From contig NC_053417.1 in assembly GCF_016859285.1 (NCBI RefSeq), forward strand, positions 15,686,206 through 15,750,205: DNA of 64,000 nucleotides. The letters are read 5' to 3'. Positions 62,323 through 64,000 of this stretch are shown here, piece by piece (within the stretch, counting starts at the first letter, position 1; every line of letters begins with the position of its first letter). A model generated the notes under the pieces. That model had not been told where the DNA came from, did no database searches, and saw only the letters and a list, made by a program, of their open reading frames with translations. The stretch is from Xiphias gladius (Eukaryota > Chordata > Actinopteri > Istiophoriformes > Xiphiidae). Both the position numbers and the translations under genes were made by a program.

Positions 62323-63117
62323 CATTAAGTCTGATTGCAGCAAGTTCAAAGTTTTTCTTGTTGAGGTCACATCCTTTGGGAGACTGTGGGCCCCAGGAAC
62401 AGCAGCGAACAGGAGTGTACTCTAACAATAAATGAGAATGGCAGCAAAGGAGCTAATCGGCCAAGCAGTGCTGGTCACAACGGGACACCAGCAACCCTTA
62501 ATCATCAAGCTACAGCAAATTAATTACCACAATCATCTACCTACGGCAAATTAATTATCACAATCAATCACCACAAATTAAACTGGGCCTTAAAATAGCC
62601 ACGCGGTCAACTGCCAGGCAGCCCCTCGGGCCTGCACCCAGGGTGGGAGGAACACAAGCAAGCAAATATGCCTACATGCCATGGAAGACAAACATGGAAG
62701 GATTTATACACAGTACACATGCATTTATTTATATATATATATATACACACACAAAATAATAAACACACACATTCAGACACACCTGCAGAACTAATAGGAA
62801 GAGAAGGACATGAGACTACTTTAACAGCAAATGTCATCTGGATAGCCCACTTAATTAGAGCTCCAGAGCTAAAATAGAGAGAGGGGAGAAAGGTGTGGGG
62901 GGTTAAAATAATTAAATAAGAGAAAACGCACACAGTGGAGTATACTCGCATCAGGTCGACTTAGAAAAAAAAACAAAAACCTCAAAGGAGTGAAACTGAG
63001 TGAAAATTGAAAAACATAAAACCAATGTTATTTTACATAATTATTTAGTAATGTGTACTTCCATGAACACACTATAGCAGTTGAGACATGTTGTGTCAGT
63101 AAGTGGCTCCATAACTC

Positions 63118-63262
63118 TACAGTGCTTTCAGAAAGTATTCTGACCCCCTCACCTTTTCACATTTTAATATGTTTCAGCTTTATGCTAAAATCAAAAAATA
63201 TTTGTAAATATATTTTTTCCCTTGTGAAAAAAGTGAAGGATCTGAATACTTACTGAATACTA
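63118..63262 (+). mobile_element. Tc1-like MITE remnant
   Basis: Starts at a TA with TACAGTGCTTTCAGAAAGTA followed by TTCTGACCCCCTCACC. It ends with GAAGGATCTGAATACTTACT, the mirror of the start in degraded form. AGTGCnTTCAGAAAGTATTC is a well-known Tc1/mariner-type terminus in fishes. No transposase remains. Confidence 0.75.
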
Positions 63263-63707
63263 TCAATGTACATCTCTGTTTTACCGAAACAGCTTGTTAA
63301 CATTGTTAACATTTCTCAGTAATAGGTACTTAAGGCTGAGCGGATCAGCTGGAAATATTGACACAGTTAATGTGTTGTTTTTATTTCGTTAATGTTTTCT
63401 ACAGTGCGGTGGGATCATAAAAATAAAAGTAAATTCAAATAAATTCAATTTAATTTAGTGGATAAAGATATTCTTAGTGCTGCACTGTTTGTCATTCTGG
63501 TATATTTGATTTCTAGAGCTGCTGTCTCCTCTTAAGGAGTATTTTAAACTGAGTCATCCAGTTCATTAAAGTTTGAAGTGTTTAAATTTTTGCAGTTGCT
63601 GTGCCTTATCTGGGTGTGTTTTTCACACGTTAGTATTAAGTACACATCTGTTTCAACCTCATCCACTGTATTTCACTGAACACAAACTACCTAGATATGT
63701 CCCAATA

Positions 63708-64000
63708 AGGGTGGGCAATCTTTCCAAAAAACGCATCAAAACTTTTTTAACACACGATCACGATCCACGATCTTAATTGCGATCTTTATTCCCAGTTTTG
63801 AAATGTACTGTCGAGAATATCCAGACTCGAACAAGGATTCGAGGATTTTTCTATTTTCACCATTGTAAACACAATATTGCATTAAAGACGCTGTTTTCAA
63901 AATGGTCATGTTCATTGGTGTTTTAAATCCCAAGTTGTCCACAGCTTTGAATGGCACCATATCCTTAGCTAGATCTAATGTGACCACCACAGTCGCCTCT
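63708..64000 (-). pseudogene. hAT/ZBED-type transposase fragment, cut by window edge
   Basis: The minus strand from the edge reads VTLDLAKDMVPFKAVDNLGF, close to the 'iAKDMxPfsvVEnxGF' block of ZBED-like hAT transposases. Similarity decays after this block, and no DDE or C-terminal dimerisation region follows. The plus-strand string AAGGGTGGGCAAT at about 63,707 is hAT-terminus-like and may be the element's end. The rest lies outside the window. Confidence 0.55.

Overview
The window is nuclear DNA from a vertebrate, almost certainly a ray-finned (teleost) fish. It has four spliced protein-coding genes with vertebrate intron structure. It also has many long (TG/CA)n microsatellites, teleost-style MITEs (hAT-like, Tc1-like and foldback elements), and L2-type LINE remnants. 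None of the listed small open frames outside these genes looks real. The genes had to be rebuilt exon by exon, and every junction given for the coding exons keeps frame.

Layout. 1-6.4 kb: gene-free, with two MITEs, one of them a 0.4-kb foldback element just upstream of the first gene. 6.49-10.61 kb (+): COPZ1, coatomer zeta-1, 9 coding exons, 177 aa. 10.6-22.4 kb: gene-free gap between convergent genes. 22.4-31.0 kb (-): ZNF740, a three-finger nuclear protein, rebuilt at 264 aa with a long 3' UTR. 31.6-36 kb (-): CSAD, cysteine sulfinate decarboxylase, 14 coding exons, 508 aa. 37.0-39.3 kb (-): a 222-aa adaptor with an N-terminal CARD and a C-terminal death domain. 39.4-64 kb: no recognisable protein gene, but many (TG)n tracts, MITE and LINE fragments, possible conserved non-coding blocks, and one candidate three-exon short transcript at about 53.2-54.5 kb.

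CSAD-ZNF740 adjacency, with COPZ1 nearby, matches the gene content of human 12q13 (established synteny, recalled and not searched). The genes do not form one pathway. COPZ1 acts in COPI vesicle coats, CSAD in taurine/hypotaurine synthesis, ZNF740 in DNA binding, and the CARD-death-domain protein in death or inflammatory signalling.

Most notable observations: (i) two unrelated genes, COPZ1 and CSAD, each have a roughly 60-70-bp (TG)n tract directly against a 3' splice site; (ii) CSAD carries a hybrid form of the CSAD/GAD substrate-selectivity motif; (iii) the CARD-death-domain adaptor is not a gene I can place at this locus in mammals; (iv) a possible spliced micro-ORF lies at about 53.7-54.5 kb; (v) the miR-148b hairpin that lies in human COPZ1 intron 1 is absent.
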